Shown here piece by piece: positions 1-6,335 of a stretch of 11,580 nt of DNA. The position numbers and the translations under genes were made by a program. The stretch comes from Prolixibacteraceae bacterium (lineage in GTDB: Bacteria; Bacteroidota; Bacteroidia; Bacteroidales; Prolixibacteraceae). Position 1 is the first letter of the stretch, and every line of letters starts with the position of its first letter. The stretch covers positions 1-11,580 of the forward strand of contig DMFR01000420.1 of NCBI GenBank assembly GCA_003450125.1, written 5' to 3'. Below the pieces are notes generated by a model that did not search any database, was not told the origin of the DNA, and saw only the letters and a list, made by a program, of their open reading frames with translations.

Positions 1-730
1 AATTTGGCTCACCCAATACATCAAAACCCGCAAGCCTTACCAACACAGGGTAGGGATGATCACTTTAAACTCAAAGATTGTAATGTTCTCTACATTTATT
101 CTGCTGGTTTTCGGAACCCTGTCCTTTATGTATTTTGAAGCCCAACATACGCAACTGGGCATGGATACGAAGGCACGGCTGGCCATGTCCTATTTCCAGA
201 GTGTAACACCCCGAACTGCGGGATTTAATAATTTTGCCATGTCGGCACTGTCTATGCCATCAATTCTTATCATGACTTTTCTGATGTGGATTGGAGCTTC
301 ACCCGTTTCTACCGGGGGCGGGATCAAAACCAGTACCTTTGCCCTGGCTATTTTAAATACTTTCCGGATCATGAAAGGGAAAAATCACATTGAGGTGCAT
401 CGATATGAAATTCATGAATATTCGGTCAACAAGGCATTTGCAATTATCACCATCTCCATTTTCATTATTATTTGCGGTGCATTCGGTATTTTTATTTTTG
501 ATGGAAATGCAGGGATGGTTAAAATCATATTTGAATGTTTCTCGGCGTTCGGTACAGTGGGGCTATCTTTGGATCTCACACCTCACTTATCCTATCCGTC
601 AAAGACAATTTTAATTATGCTCATGTATATGGGGCGAATGGGAAGTATTACCCTGTTGCTATCCCTGGTGAGATCGTATGGCAATTCATCGTTGTACCGT
701 TACCCCAAAGAAAGTATAATAATCACTTAG
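1..730 (+). CDS. trkH: TrkH/KtrB-type potassium channel subunit, C-terminal part (5' end outside window)
   Basis: Integral inner-membrane subunit of a Trk/Ktr potassium uptake system. The reading frame is open from base 2, and 18 codons precede the first internal ATG at 56, so the gene starts before the window; about 242 residues are seen. Family proteins have four M1-P-M2 repeats; the last two are visible here. The third pore loop contains TPRTAGF followed by the conserved SPVSTGGGIKTS stretch, and the fourth contains SAFGTVGLS, with the filter glycine in TAGF and TVGL. Hydrophobic helices flank each loop, and the usual C-terminal GRMGSITLL segment is present. The next gene, 11 bases on, encodes the matching RCK regulator, so the two are almost certainly co-transcribed. 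TrkH and KtrB cannot be told apart from this fragment. Confidence 0.93.
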   Translation, partial: IWLTQYIKTRKPYQHRVGMITLNSKIVMFSTFILLVFGTLSFMYFEAQHTQLGMDTKARLAMSYFQSVTPRTAGFNNFAMSALSMPSILIMTFLMWIGASPVSTGGGIKTSTFALAILNTFRIMKGKNHIEVHRYEIHEYSVNKAFAIITISIFIIICGAFGIFIFDGNAGMVKIIFECFSAFGTVGLSLDLTPHLSYPSKTILIMLMYMGRMGSITLLLSLVRSYGNSSLYRYPKESIIIT

Positions 731-741
731 AATGATTTGAT

Positions 742-1410
742 ATGAATATTGTAACAATCGGATTAGGAAATTTTGGTGCTTCACTTGCGAAAATTCTAAC
801 CTCGCTAGGTCATGATGTCCTTGGAGTGGATAATGATTTGGGTAAAGTTGAATACTTTAAGGATGTTGTAGCAAATACGATTTGTCTGGATGCCACTGAT
901 CCCCATGCGCTGCGGCTTCTACCCATCAAAGAAGCCGATGTATTCGTGGTCTGTATTGGTGATGACTTTGGGATTTCTGTCCAAATTGCCGCTCTGCTTA
1001 AGAAGTTTGGTGTAGTAAGGGTCATTTGCAGGGAAAGCTCTTCTATTCATCTGACTGTGCTCAATGCCATTGGCATCAAGGAAACGATCAACCCCGAGTA
1101 TGAATTGGCTAAGATATTTGCTCATAAGCTCCCTTTGGTGGGCATCCAAAACCTGTTCTCCATTACCGAATCCTTCAAGATTGTTGACCTTTATATGCCC
1201 GTTTCATTGATTGGTAAGAAATATTCACCCTCCCTGTTTCGAAAAGAAATGCACCTGAAAATGATTGCCTTGAAAAGAAACCACCGGATTGTTTATTCTT
1301 CTGCTCAATCGGCTGAGGATGAAGACAAGCAAGACATTGAATTCAAGGAAAACGACACCTTGGTATTAGGGGGAGAATTACGTGATATTAAAAAATTCCT
1401 TCACAGCTAG
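742..1410 (+). CDS. trkA: TrkA/KtrA-type potassium uptake regulator (RCK_N + RCK_C)
   Basis: Cytosolic gating subunit that binds nucleotide and opens or closes the membrane partner encoded just upstream. The 222-residue length fits the single-RCK KtrA layout, about half of the double-repeat TrkA of enterobacteria. The N-terminal Rossmann fold opens with GLGNFG at residues 7-12 (dinucleotide-binding GxGxxG), followed by the acidic residue at the end of strand 2 (D30 in GVDND). LDATDP near 50 and the VVCIGDD strand near 71-77 are typical of RCK_N. Residues from about 135 on form the TrkA_C ligand-binding domain, ending in NDTLVLGG. The ATG at 742 lies 11 bases after the trkH stop. The stop faces the apbE stop across 4 bases. 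Confidence 0.93.
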   Translation: MNIVTIGLGNFGASLAKILTSLGHDVLGVDNDLGKVEYFKDVVANTICLDATDPHALRLLPIKEADVFVVCIGDDFGISVQIAALLKKFGVVRVICRESSSIHLTVLNAIGIKETINPEYELAKIFAHKLPLVGIQNLFSITESFKIVDLYMPVSLIGKKYSPSLFRKEMHLKMIALKRNHRIVYSSAQSAEDEDKQDIEFKENDTLVLGGELRDIKKFLHS

Positions 1411-1414
1411 GTCT

Positions 1415-2422
1415 CTAGTCTTGTTCTACAATGTTTTTCTTCATCCCAGTTGAGGAAAATATAGCATAAGCTCCTTGTTCATCGGTGTACACGAAATAGA
1501 CTTCAATACCCTTGAGTTTTGACAATATTTCTTTGCTTTTGTCGATTCCCATTACCATAAAAGCCGTAGCCCAGGCGTCTGCCGTTATACAATCATCACA
1601 AACTACCGTTGCACTCAACAAGGTGTTGCGGGCTGGGAATCCAGTCTTGGGATTGATTTCATGAGAATATTTTACACCGTTTTCTACAAAATATTTACGG
1701 TAATTTCCTGAGGTTGCCAGGGCTTTATTGTTGATTTCTATGATGGCCTCAAGGTCTTTACCTGGCTCCATATTGCCATCTGAAGGACGGTCGATGCCAA
1801 TTTGCCAGAATTTATCCCTGGCATTGGTTCCTTTTCCCCTTACCTCACCTCCAATTTCAACCAGGTAATTCTTGATGCCTTTGTCTTTAAAAAAATCACA
1901 CACCACATCCACCGAATAACCCTGTGCAAGAGCATTGACATCCAATTTTACGCCTGGCGATTTTTTAATTATTTTACGGCCTTCAAGTTTAACCTTATCC
2001 ATTCCCACATATTGCAGCAAACTGTCGATGTAGGCTGTATCATGCCTGGCAACTGGGGCGTTCCCAAACCCCCAGGCACGTACCACAGGACCAACAGTAA
2101 TGTCGAAAGCCCCCTCTGAAACTGTATTCACGTCTGCCGATACCTTGAAAACATTCACAAACCAGTCGTCCACCTCTACCGTTGGATCATTGTTGTTGAC
2201 CCTTGTAATTATGGATGCTGTATCGTAAATCGAAAGCGACCGGTCAAAAGCTTTCAGAATTGAATCTATATCAGCGCTGTAATCCTTATTGTTAGAATTT
2301 TCATACGTGATGTGGTAACTGGTGCCTTGTGCAAATCCTGCTACTTTCATGTATTCGCTTTTCTTGGCCTTGCAGGATGCCAGTATAAGCATGGATATCA
2401 ATGCAATATAAATGTATTTCAT
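1415..2422 (-). CDS. apbE: FAD:protein FMN transferase, ApbE family lipoprotein
   Basis: Extracytoplasmic enzyme that attaches FMN from FAD covalently to Ser/Thr of partner flavoproteins such as RnfG or NqrC; the target is not encoded here. With the ATG at 2422 the protein is 335 residues, with a lipoprotein signal and lipobox LASC (C17). Motifs in order: AQGTSYHITY at 31-40, AFDITVGPVVRAWGFG at 105-120, LDVNALAQGYSVD at 160-172, EIGGEVRGKG at 189-198, TSGNYRKYF at 237-245, the SHEINPKTGFP block with H254, and ADAWATAF with D282 and T286 as the expected Mg-binding positions. A longer frame reaches a TTG at 2461. That start is rejected because the -7 promoter element covers it and because the signal peptide begins properly at 2422. 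Its stop lies 4 bases from the trkA stop. Confidence 0.92.
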   Translation of the reverse strand: MKYIYIALISMLILASCKAKKSEYMKVAGFAQGTSYHITYENSNNKDYSADIDSILKAFDRSLSIYDTASIITRVNNNDPTVEVDDWFVNVFKVSADVNTVSEGAFDITVGPVVRAWGFGNAPVARHDTAYIDSLLQYVGMDKVKLEGRKIIKKSPGVKLDVNALAQGYSVDVVCDFFKDKGIKNYLVEIGGEVRGKGTNARDKFWQIGIDRPSDGNMEPGKDLEAIIEINNKALATSGNYRKYFVENGVKYSHEINPKTGFPARNTLLSATVVCDDCITADAWATAFMVMGIDKSKEILSKLKGIEVYFVYTDEQGAYAIFSSTGMKKNIVEQD

Positions 2423-2458
2423 TGTCTTGTGTGTCTGTTGATGGGTAACTTTTAACAA

Positions 2459-2490
2459 CAAATGTATAGTTTATAAGCTGTCATGACAAA
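2459..2490 (-). promoter_or_regulatory. Bacteroidota-type promoter of apbE
   Basis: On the minus strand, TTTG (2490-2487), a 20-base spacer and TACATTTG (2466-2459) match the Bacteroidota sigma-ABfr consensus TTTG-N(19-21)-TAnnTTTG at every fixed base. Transcription would start near 2452, leaving a leader of about 30 bases before the ATG at 2422. It lies over the TTG start of the longer frame and so argues against it. This is the best promoter match in the window. Confidence 0.7.
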
Positions 2491-2599
2491 TATTGAGACA
2501 AGAGTTGATAGATTCTTTTTCGGTATTGAAATTGTCTTTCATTTTAATCATTAATTTGGTACCCGATAAAATTAATACAAAATCCCAAATATAACTATC

Positions 2600-3490
2600 A
2601 TGAAATGTCTACGGTTATTCACTTCCATCTCCTTATGCTTTTTCTTTTTTACTTCATTTACTGCTCCCGGGAAAAAGGAAGATATGAAACTTCGCCTCTT
2701 TAAAGGCGAACATTACACCTATGTAATTACTCAAGAAAGCAGCATACAAGAAAATCCGAATGAAGAGGCCAATCTGCACCAGAAATTGGGTATGAAAATT
2801 CGCCAGGATGTAACGGATAAGTTAGAAAACGGAAACTTTGTGATAGAGGCCACCATCTTGAACTTCAATTTGGAATTGAAATACAACGGAAAGATTACCA
2901 GGTACGATTCGGATACAATCAACGTAATGAACAAATATTACAAATCATTGAATTTCCTGACCTTGTATAAGTTCAACTATGAAGTTTCTCCGGAAGGAGT
3001 GGTCAGTAAGTTATCAGGTTTTGAACCCATAAAGAAGAAGATTGAAAACGATCCCCCGTTGTCTGCCCTTCTACGGAGTTTTGGTTCCGAACAGTTTTTG
3101 TTGGGATTCTATAATTATGTCCCCCTTAAAAATGTCGGAGTAGGTGATAAATGGATTGGTTCAGGAATCTTACCCGATATGATGAATGTGAAGTATGATA
3201 TTCATTATTCCTTCAAAGAGGCTTTGGCACAAAGTATGAAACTGAAGCAGGAAGCATCGTTGAACTATTCGGCAGAGATGCCTATGAAAGATGGTAGAAC
3301 TGGTAAAATGAGAGAAACCGGCACTCAAAATGGATCGCTTTCAATTGATCCCAAAACCCGGATGTGCCTTTCCTCTGACATCAATCAGCAAATAATGATT
3401 ATTCTACCCACCAACGAAAAACTTGAAGGAGATAAAACTGCTCCAGTTAAAATAATTACCCAGACAAAAAGACTTTTGGTAAAAAAATAA
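2600..3490 (+). CDS. Secreted protein of unknown function (DUF6263-like)
   Basis: 296 residues beginning with a clear Sec signal peptide: basic MKCLR, a Phe/Leu/Ser-rich core, then a probable cut after about residue 22 (SFTA). There is no lipobox cysteine, so a soluble periplasmic or exported protein is likely. The mature part opens with LRLFKGEHYTYVITQES and later shows the pattern of strands and short loops of a beta-rich fold (FVIEATILNFNLEL, VGVGDKWIGSG, NGSLSIDPKTRMC). The opening motif and the late 'GDKW' resemble Bacteroidota DUF6263 proteins; this is recall, not a search result. No catalytic motif is visible. It is divergent from apbE across a 177-base gap. A near-promoter TTAATTTG lies at 2551-2558, without a well-spaced TTTG. 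Function is unknown. Confidence 0.8.
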   Translation: MKCLRLFTSISLCFFFFTSFTAPGKKEDMKLRLFKGEHYTYVITQESSIQENPNEEANLHQKLGMKIRQDVTDKLENGNFVIEATILNFNLELKYNGKITRYDSDTINVMNKYYKSLNFLTLYKFNYEVSPEGVVSKLSGFEPIKKKIENDPPLSALLRSFGSEQFLLGFYNYVPLKNVGVGDKWIGSGILPDMMNVKYDIHYSFKEALAQSMKLKQEASLNYSAEMPMKDGRTGKMRETGTQNGSLSIDPKTRMCLSSDINQQIMIILPTNEKLEGDKTAPVKIITQTKRLLVKK

Positions 3491-3526
3491 GCGAACCCCT
3501 GTAAGGTTGATGGATCACGAGCCTGA

Positions 3527-3581
3527 TTATTTGAAATGATTGCCTAATTTTGATTAGGTGTAAATTATTCCATTCAAATAA
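3527..3581. repeat. Nested inverted repeat in the leader of the DedA-like gene
   Basis: An outer pair TTATTTGA (3527-3534) and TCAAATAA (3574-3581) encloses an inner perfect hairpin CCTAAT-TTTG-ATTAGG (3543-3558). The right outer arm ends 5 bases before the ATG at 3587. It could be an operator or a leader hairpin that hides the start; it could also help end transcription from the upstream gene, although no T-tract follows it. Confidence 0.5.
3545..3552 (+). promoter_or_regulatory. Possible -7 element of the DedA-like gene
   Basis: TAATTTTG fits the Bacteroidota -7 consensus TAnnTTTG exactly and would give a leader of under 30 bases to the ATG at 3587. No TTTG lies 19-21 bases upstream; the nearest, at 3530-3533, is only 11 bases away. 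The element is also the core of the CCTAATTTTGATTAGG palindrome, so a regulator bound there would block it. Confidence 0.3.
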
Positions 3582-3586
3582 CAATC

Positions 3587-4117
3587 ATGAAACGGGCTCG
3601 GGTTGATATAATGCGCATTATCATTATCGTTTTTCTGGTCTCCCTTATGACCGTTATTGCCTCTATGACCCTTGGAAGAGACATCTACGAAAGCAATAGA
3701 AATGGACTGCTTTCCTTTGCCATTGTCAACTTTTCAGGCTACTTGTTCGTTTTTCTTTTGATGCCTGTCGAGCTGGCTTTTATCTTTTACCTCCATACAG
3801 GTTATGATCCTCTTATGCTCAATCTTGTAGCTATTGCAACGGCAATAACAGCAGAAGCAGTGGATTACCTGGTTGGTTATTATTTCAGCACCAGGATTAT
3901 TGACCGGCTGATTGGCCACAGAAGATATGAGAAGGCAGAAGCTGAAATCCATAAATACGGCAACCTGGCCTTGTTCTTTGGCAACCTGCTGCCTGTTTCT
4001 TCACCCGCCATAGCCTTGGCGGCAGGAATGCTCAAATATCGGGTAAAAGATGCCTTGCTATTCAGCCTTGGCGGAATGATGTGCAGGTACGCTTTGCTTA
4101 CCTTGATTTTTGGATAA
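3587..4117 (+). CDS. Small DedA/VTT-like inner-membrane protein
   Basis: 176 residues, strongly hydrophobic, with probable membrane segments near 9-28, 42-69, 76-100, 126-148 and 155-175. The stretch with E90, D93, Y94 and G97 followed by R103 matches the acidic re-entrant loop of the DedA/VTT superfamily. RRYEKAEAEIHKYGNLALFF followed by LLPVSSPAIALAAGMLK strongly resembles the short YqaA branch, where a helix of the type 'LEKAEALLERYG' precedes the P-rich loop. The classic FxRxxPxxR arginines are not seen. DedA-type proteins are linked to undecaprenyl phosphate and lipid movement; the role of YqaA-like members is unsettled. The ATG at 3587 is preceded by an A-rich leader rather than an SD site. 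The stop overlaps the start of the hairpin that follows. Confidence 0.75.
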   Translation: MKRARVDIMRIIIIVFLVSLMTVIASMTLGRDIYESNRNGLLSFAIVNFSGYLFVFLLMPVELAFIFYLHTGYDPLMLNLVAIATAITAEAVDYLVGYYFSTRIIDRLIGHRRYEKAEAEIHKYGNLALFFGNLLPVSSPAIALAAGMLKYRVKDALLFSLGGMMCRYALLTLIFG

Positions 4118-4161
4118 ACTTTGGAAAAGTTTTAAATAGACTATAAAACTTTTCCAAAGTT
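4117..4161. terminator. Perfect 18-bp hairpin between convergent genes, probable two-way terminator
   Basis: The left arm 4117-4134 (AACTTTGGAAAAGTTTTA) and right arm 4144-4161 are perfect reverse complements around a 9-base loop. It starts at the last base of the DedA-like stop codon and lies 9 bases beyond the pyrF stop, so it can end both converging transcripts. The T/A-rich arm ends take the place of a long T-tract. Confidence 0.75.
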
Positions 4162-4180
4162 GATTTAAATTAAATCAACT
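4158..4180. repeat. Second palindrome overlapping the hairpin and the pyrF 3' end
   Basis: AGTTGATTTA (4158-4167) and TAAATCAACT (4171-4180) are perfect reverse complements around AAT. The left arm shares four bases (4158-4161) with the right arm of the 18-bp hairpin, so both cannot form fully at once. The right arm codes for the last residues of PyrF. Confidence 0.6.
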
Positions 4181-5003
4181 CTGCTTCCAGCAGCAACTCT
4201 TCCATTTCAAGCTGAACGTTGATCGCTTCATTACGAGCTCTTTCTGCAAAGTCCTCACTATCCGAAGCATAAATAATCTGGCGTGATGAATTGACCAGCA
4301 ATCCGCAATGATCATTCATGCCGTATTTGGCTACTTCCTCCAGGCTCCCCCCCTGTGCTCCCACACCGGGTACCAATAGAAAATGATCGGGAACCAGCTC
4401 CCTGATTTCTTCCAGCTTCTCAGCTTTGGTAGCTCCTACTACATACATCATGTTATCGGTGGTTCCCCATTGTTGCGAGATTTTCATCACCGTTTCAAAC
4501 AACTGTTCTCCGGTCTCCGCATTCTTGATATATTGAAAGTCGGCTGCCCCCTTATTCGAGGTCAAGGCAAGCAATATTACCCAACGGTCCAAATAAGTCA
4601 TAAACGGCTTGATGGAGTCTTCTCCCATGTAAGGAGCAACTGTTACCGCATCAAAGTCCATGTGATCGAAAAAGGCCCTTGCATACAGATTTGATGTATT
4701 GCCTATATCGCCACGTTTGGCATCTGCAATAATGAATTGCTCGGGATACTTCTCCCGGATATATTTCACTGTCTTTTCAAGACTGATCCAACCTGCAACA
4801 CCCTGACTTTCGTAAAAAGCCAAGTTGGGTTTATATGCCACACACAAATCATGGGTAGCATCAATAATTTCCTTGTTGAAGGCAAAGATAGGATCGCTCG
4901 TTTCATTTAGGAAACGGGGAATCTTCAAAATATCCGTGTCCAATCCTATGCACAGGAAGCTGCGCTTCAGTTTGATCTGTTCAAAAAGTTCTTCTCTATT
5001 CAT
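4170..5003 (-). CDS. pyrF: Orotidine 5'-phosphate decarboxylase (type 2)
   Basis: Decarboxylates OMP to UMP, the last step of UMP synthesis, in the cytosol. The protein has 277 residues, the length of the type 2 family rather than the roughly 240 of E. coli PyrF. The catalytic core is DAKRGDIGNTS at 94-104, with D94, K96 and D99 forming the Asp-Lys-Asp set. CIGLDTD at 18-24, YKPNLAFYE at 57-65, VPGVGAQGG at 211-219 and NSSRQIIYA at 238-246 mark the remaining substrate- and phosphate-binding loops of the TIM barrel. It is the last gene of the likely purM-prfA-pyrF transcript and is separated from prfA by a 177-base repeat-bearing gap. The ATG at 5003 has an A-rich leader. Confidence 0.96.
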   Translation of the reverse strand: MNREELFEQIKLKRSFLCIGLDTDILKIPRFLNETSDPIFAFNKEIIDATHDLCVAYKPNLAFYESQGVAGWISLEKTVKYIREKYPEQFIIADAKRGDIGNTSNLYARAFFDHMDFDAVTVAPYMGEDSIKPFMTYLDRWVILLALTSNKGAADFQYIKNAETGEQLFETVMKISQQWGTTDNMMYVVGATKAEKLEEIRELVPDHFLLVPGVGAQGGSLEEVAKYGMNDHCGLLVNSSRQIIYASDSEDFAERARNEAINVQLEMEELLLEAELI

Positions 5004-5009
5004 GTTAAA

Positions 5010-5048
5010 AAAAAGATTACACAGATTTCAAAAAAGATTACACGGATT
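5010..5048. repeat. Pair of 18-nt direct repeats upstream of pyrF
   Basis: AAAAAGATTACACAGATT at 5010-5027 and AAAAAGATTACACGGATT at 5031-5048 differ at one base and are spaced 21 bases apart. They sit in the leader of pyrF, between its ATG and the 8-nt tandem array. Their role is unknown. Confidence 0.7.
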
Positions 5049-5085
5049 GCTTCCCGGTTTTCTTATTCTTTATTTCTTATTTAAA

Positions 5086-5180
5086 ATTAACGATTACCCA
5101 TTTAACGATTCAACCATTTAACGATTCAACCATTTAACCATTCAACCATTTAACCATTTAACCATTTAACCATCTAACCA
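5086..5180. repeat. 8-nt tandem repeat array in the prfA-pyrF gap
   Basis: Ten units in exact 8-nt phase from 5101 to 5180: TTTAACGA and TTCAACCA alternate at first, then TTTAACCA is repeated and the last unit is TCTAACCA. Two degenerate units, of 8 and 7 bases (5086-5100), precede them. The consensus is TTYAACSA (TGGTTRAA on the transcribed minus strand). The array ends exactly where the prfA stop codon begins (5181). Confidence 0.85.
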
Positions 5181-6266
5181 TTAAATCTCCGCTTCCTTCA
5201 GTCTTTCAGCATTTTCTTCAACCTGTAGCTTGTCGATAATTTCATCCAGGTCACCACCCACAACCGCCTGAAGGTTATAGATCGTCAGATTGATACGGTG
5301 GTCGGTGATTCGTCCCTGTGGCCAGTTGTAGGTACGTATTTTGGCTGAACGGTCTCCGGTTGAAACCATCGTTTTACGCTTCGAGGCAATGGCATCCAGG
5401 TATTTCTGATGTTCCTGGTTGTAGATACGGGTACGCAACTCAATCATGGCCTTCGCCAGGTTCTTGATCTGTGATTTCTGATCCTGACAGGTAACCACAA
5501 TTCCCGTAGGAATATGGGTCAGTCGGATGGCCGAATAGGTCGTGTTGACCGACTGTCCGCCAGGGCCAGAGGAACAATAGGTATCTTTTCTAATATCGCT
5601 GTCCCGAAGGTCGATGTCAAACTCTTCCGCCTCAGGCAATACGGCTACTGTTGCAGCCGAAGTATGCACTCTCCCTGCCGTTTCTGTTTGGGGTACACGT
5701 TGTACACGATGTACGCCCGATTCATATTTCATGATTCCATAAACGCCCTCACCTGAGATGGTAGCTACAATTTCCTTAAACCCTCCTGAAGTACCTTCAC
5801 TGGTGTTGGTTACTTCCATGCGCCAGCCACGTCGTTCGCAGAACTTGGTGTACATGCGGAACAAATCTCCTGCAAAGATACTGGCCTCGTCGCCACCGGT
5901 ACCTGCCCTGATTTCAAGGATGGCATTCTTTCCGTCTTCCGGATCTGCCGGAATGAGCAGCAGTTTAATATTCTGTTCTTTTTCAGCAATGATGGCCTCT
6001 GAAGCCTCAATTTCTTCCCTTGCCATTTCACGCAAATCCTCGTCGGTCTCTTCTGCCAGCATCTGTTTGCCTGATTCAATATTGTCAATCGTTGCCTTAA
6101 ATTCCCTGAAGGCGGCAACCAGTAATTCAAGCCTTTTATATTCCTGATTTAATTTGACGTAACGTTTCATGTCGCTCATCACCGACGGGTCAGTGATCTG
6201 CGATCCTACTTCTTCGAACCGATATTTGATCGATTCGTATTTTTCCATTAATGAATAATCTGCCAT
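5181..6266 (-). CDS. prfA: Peptide chain release factor 1
   Basis: Reads UAA and UAG on the ribosome and triggers peptide release. The 361 residues match the family length. The catalytic GGQ is at 236-238 within SSGPGGQSVN. The stop-codon-reading tripeptide is PQT at 192-194 in the block VPQTETAGRVHTSAAT, which fits the PxT pattern of RF1; E. coli has PAT. There is no SPF, so it is not RF2. The N-terminal part to about 105 is the helical domain, and GTGGDEAS at 122-129 is conserved in class I release factors. No frameshift is present. The ATG at 6266 follows the purM stop by 69 bases. The stop TAA abuts the 8-nt repeat array. Confidence 0.97.
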   Translation of the reverse strand: MADYSLMEKYESIKYRFEEVGSQITDPSVMSDMKRYVKLNQEYKRLELLVAAFREFKATIDNIESGKQMLAEETDEDLREMAREEIEASEAIIAEKEQNIKLLLIPADPEDGKNAILEIRAGTGGDEASIFAGDLFRMYTKFCERRGWRMEVTNTSEGTSGGFKEIVATISGEGVYGIMKYESGVHRVQRVPQTETAGRVHTSAATVAVLPEAEEFDIDLRDSDIRKDTYCSSGPGGQSVNTTYSAIRLTHIPTGIVVTCQDQKSQIKNLAKAMIELRTRIYNQEHQKYLDAIASKRKTMVSTGDRSAKIRTYNWPQGRITDHRINLTIYNLQAVVGGDLDEIIDKLQVEENAERLKEAEI

Positions 6267-6335
6267 TGTAATAAGATGATAGTTGTTTAAATAAAAGATA
6301 TTAGACCAATGCCTGGGTATTTCCTCAGGGCGTAG

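Noticed and set aside
56..730. Complete TrkH gene starting at the ATG at 56
   Set aside because: The frame is open to the window edge and the first two pore repeats are missing, so this is an internal methionine of a longer gene.
2423..2461. N-terminal extension of ApbE from the TTG at 2461
   Set aside because: The promoter -7 element covers this codon and the lipoprotein signal starts at the ATG at 2422.
5086..5180. CRISPR array or attachment site
   Set aside because: Units are 8 nt and directly adjacent; there are no spacers, no integrase gene and no tRNA gene.
5758..6147. 129-codon plus-strand frame inside prfA
   Set aside because: It is opposite a clear release factor gene, and its Ser-rich product is typical of an antisense shadow.
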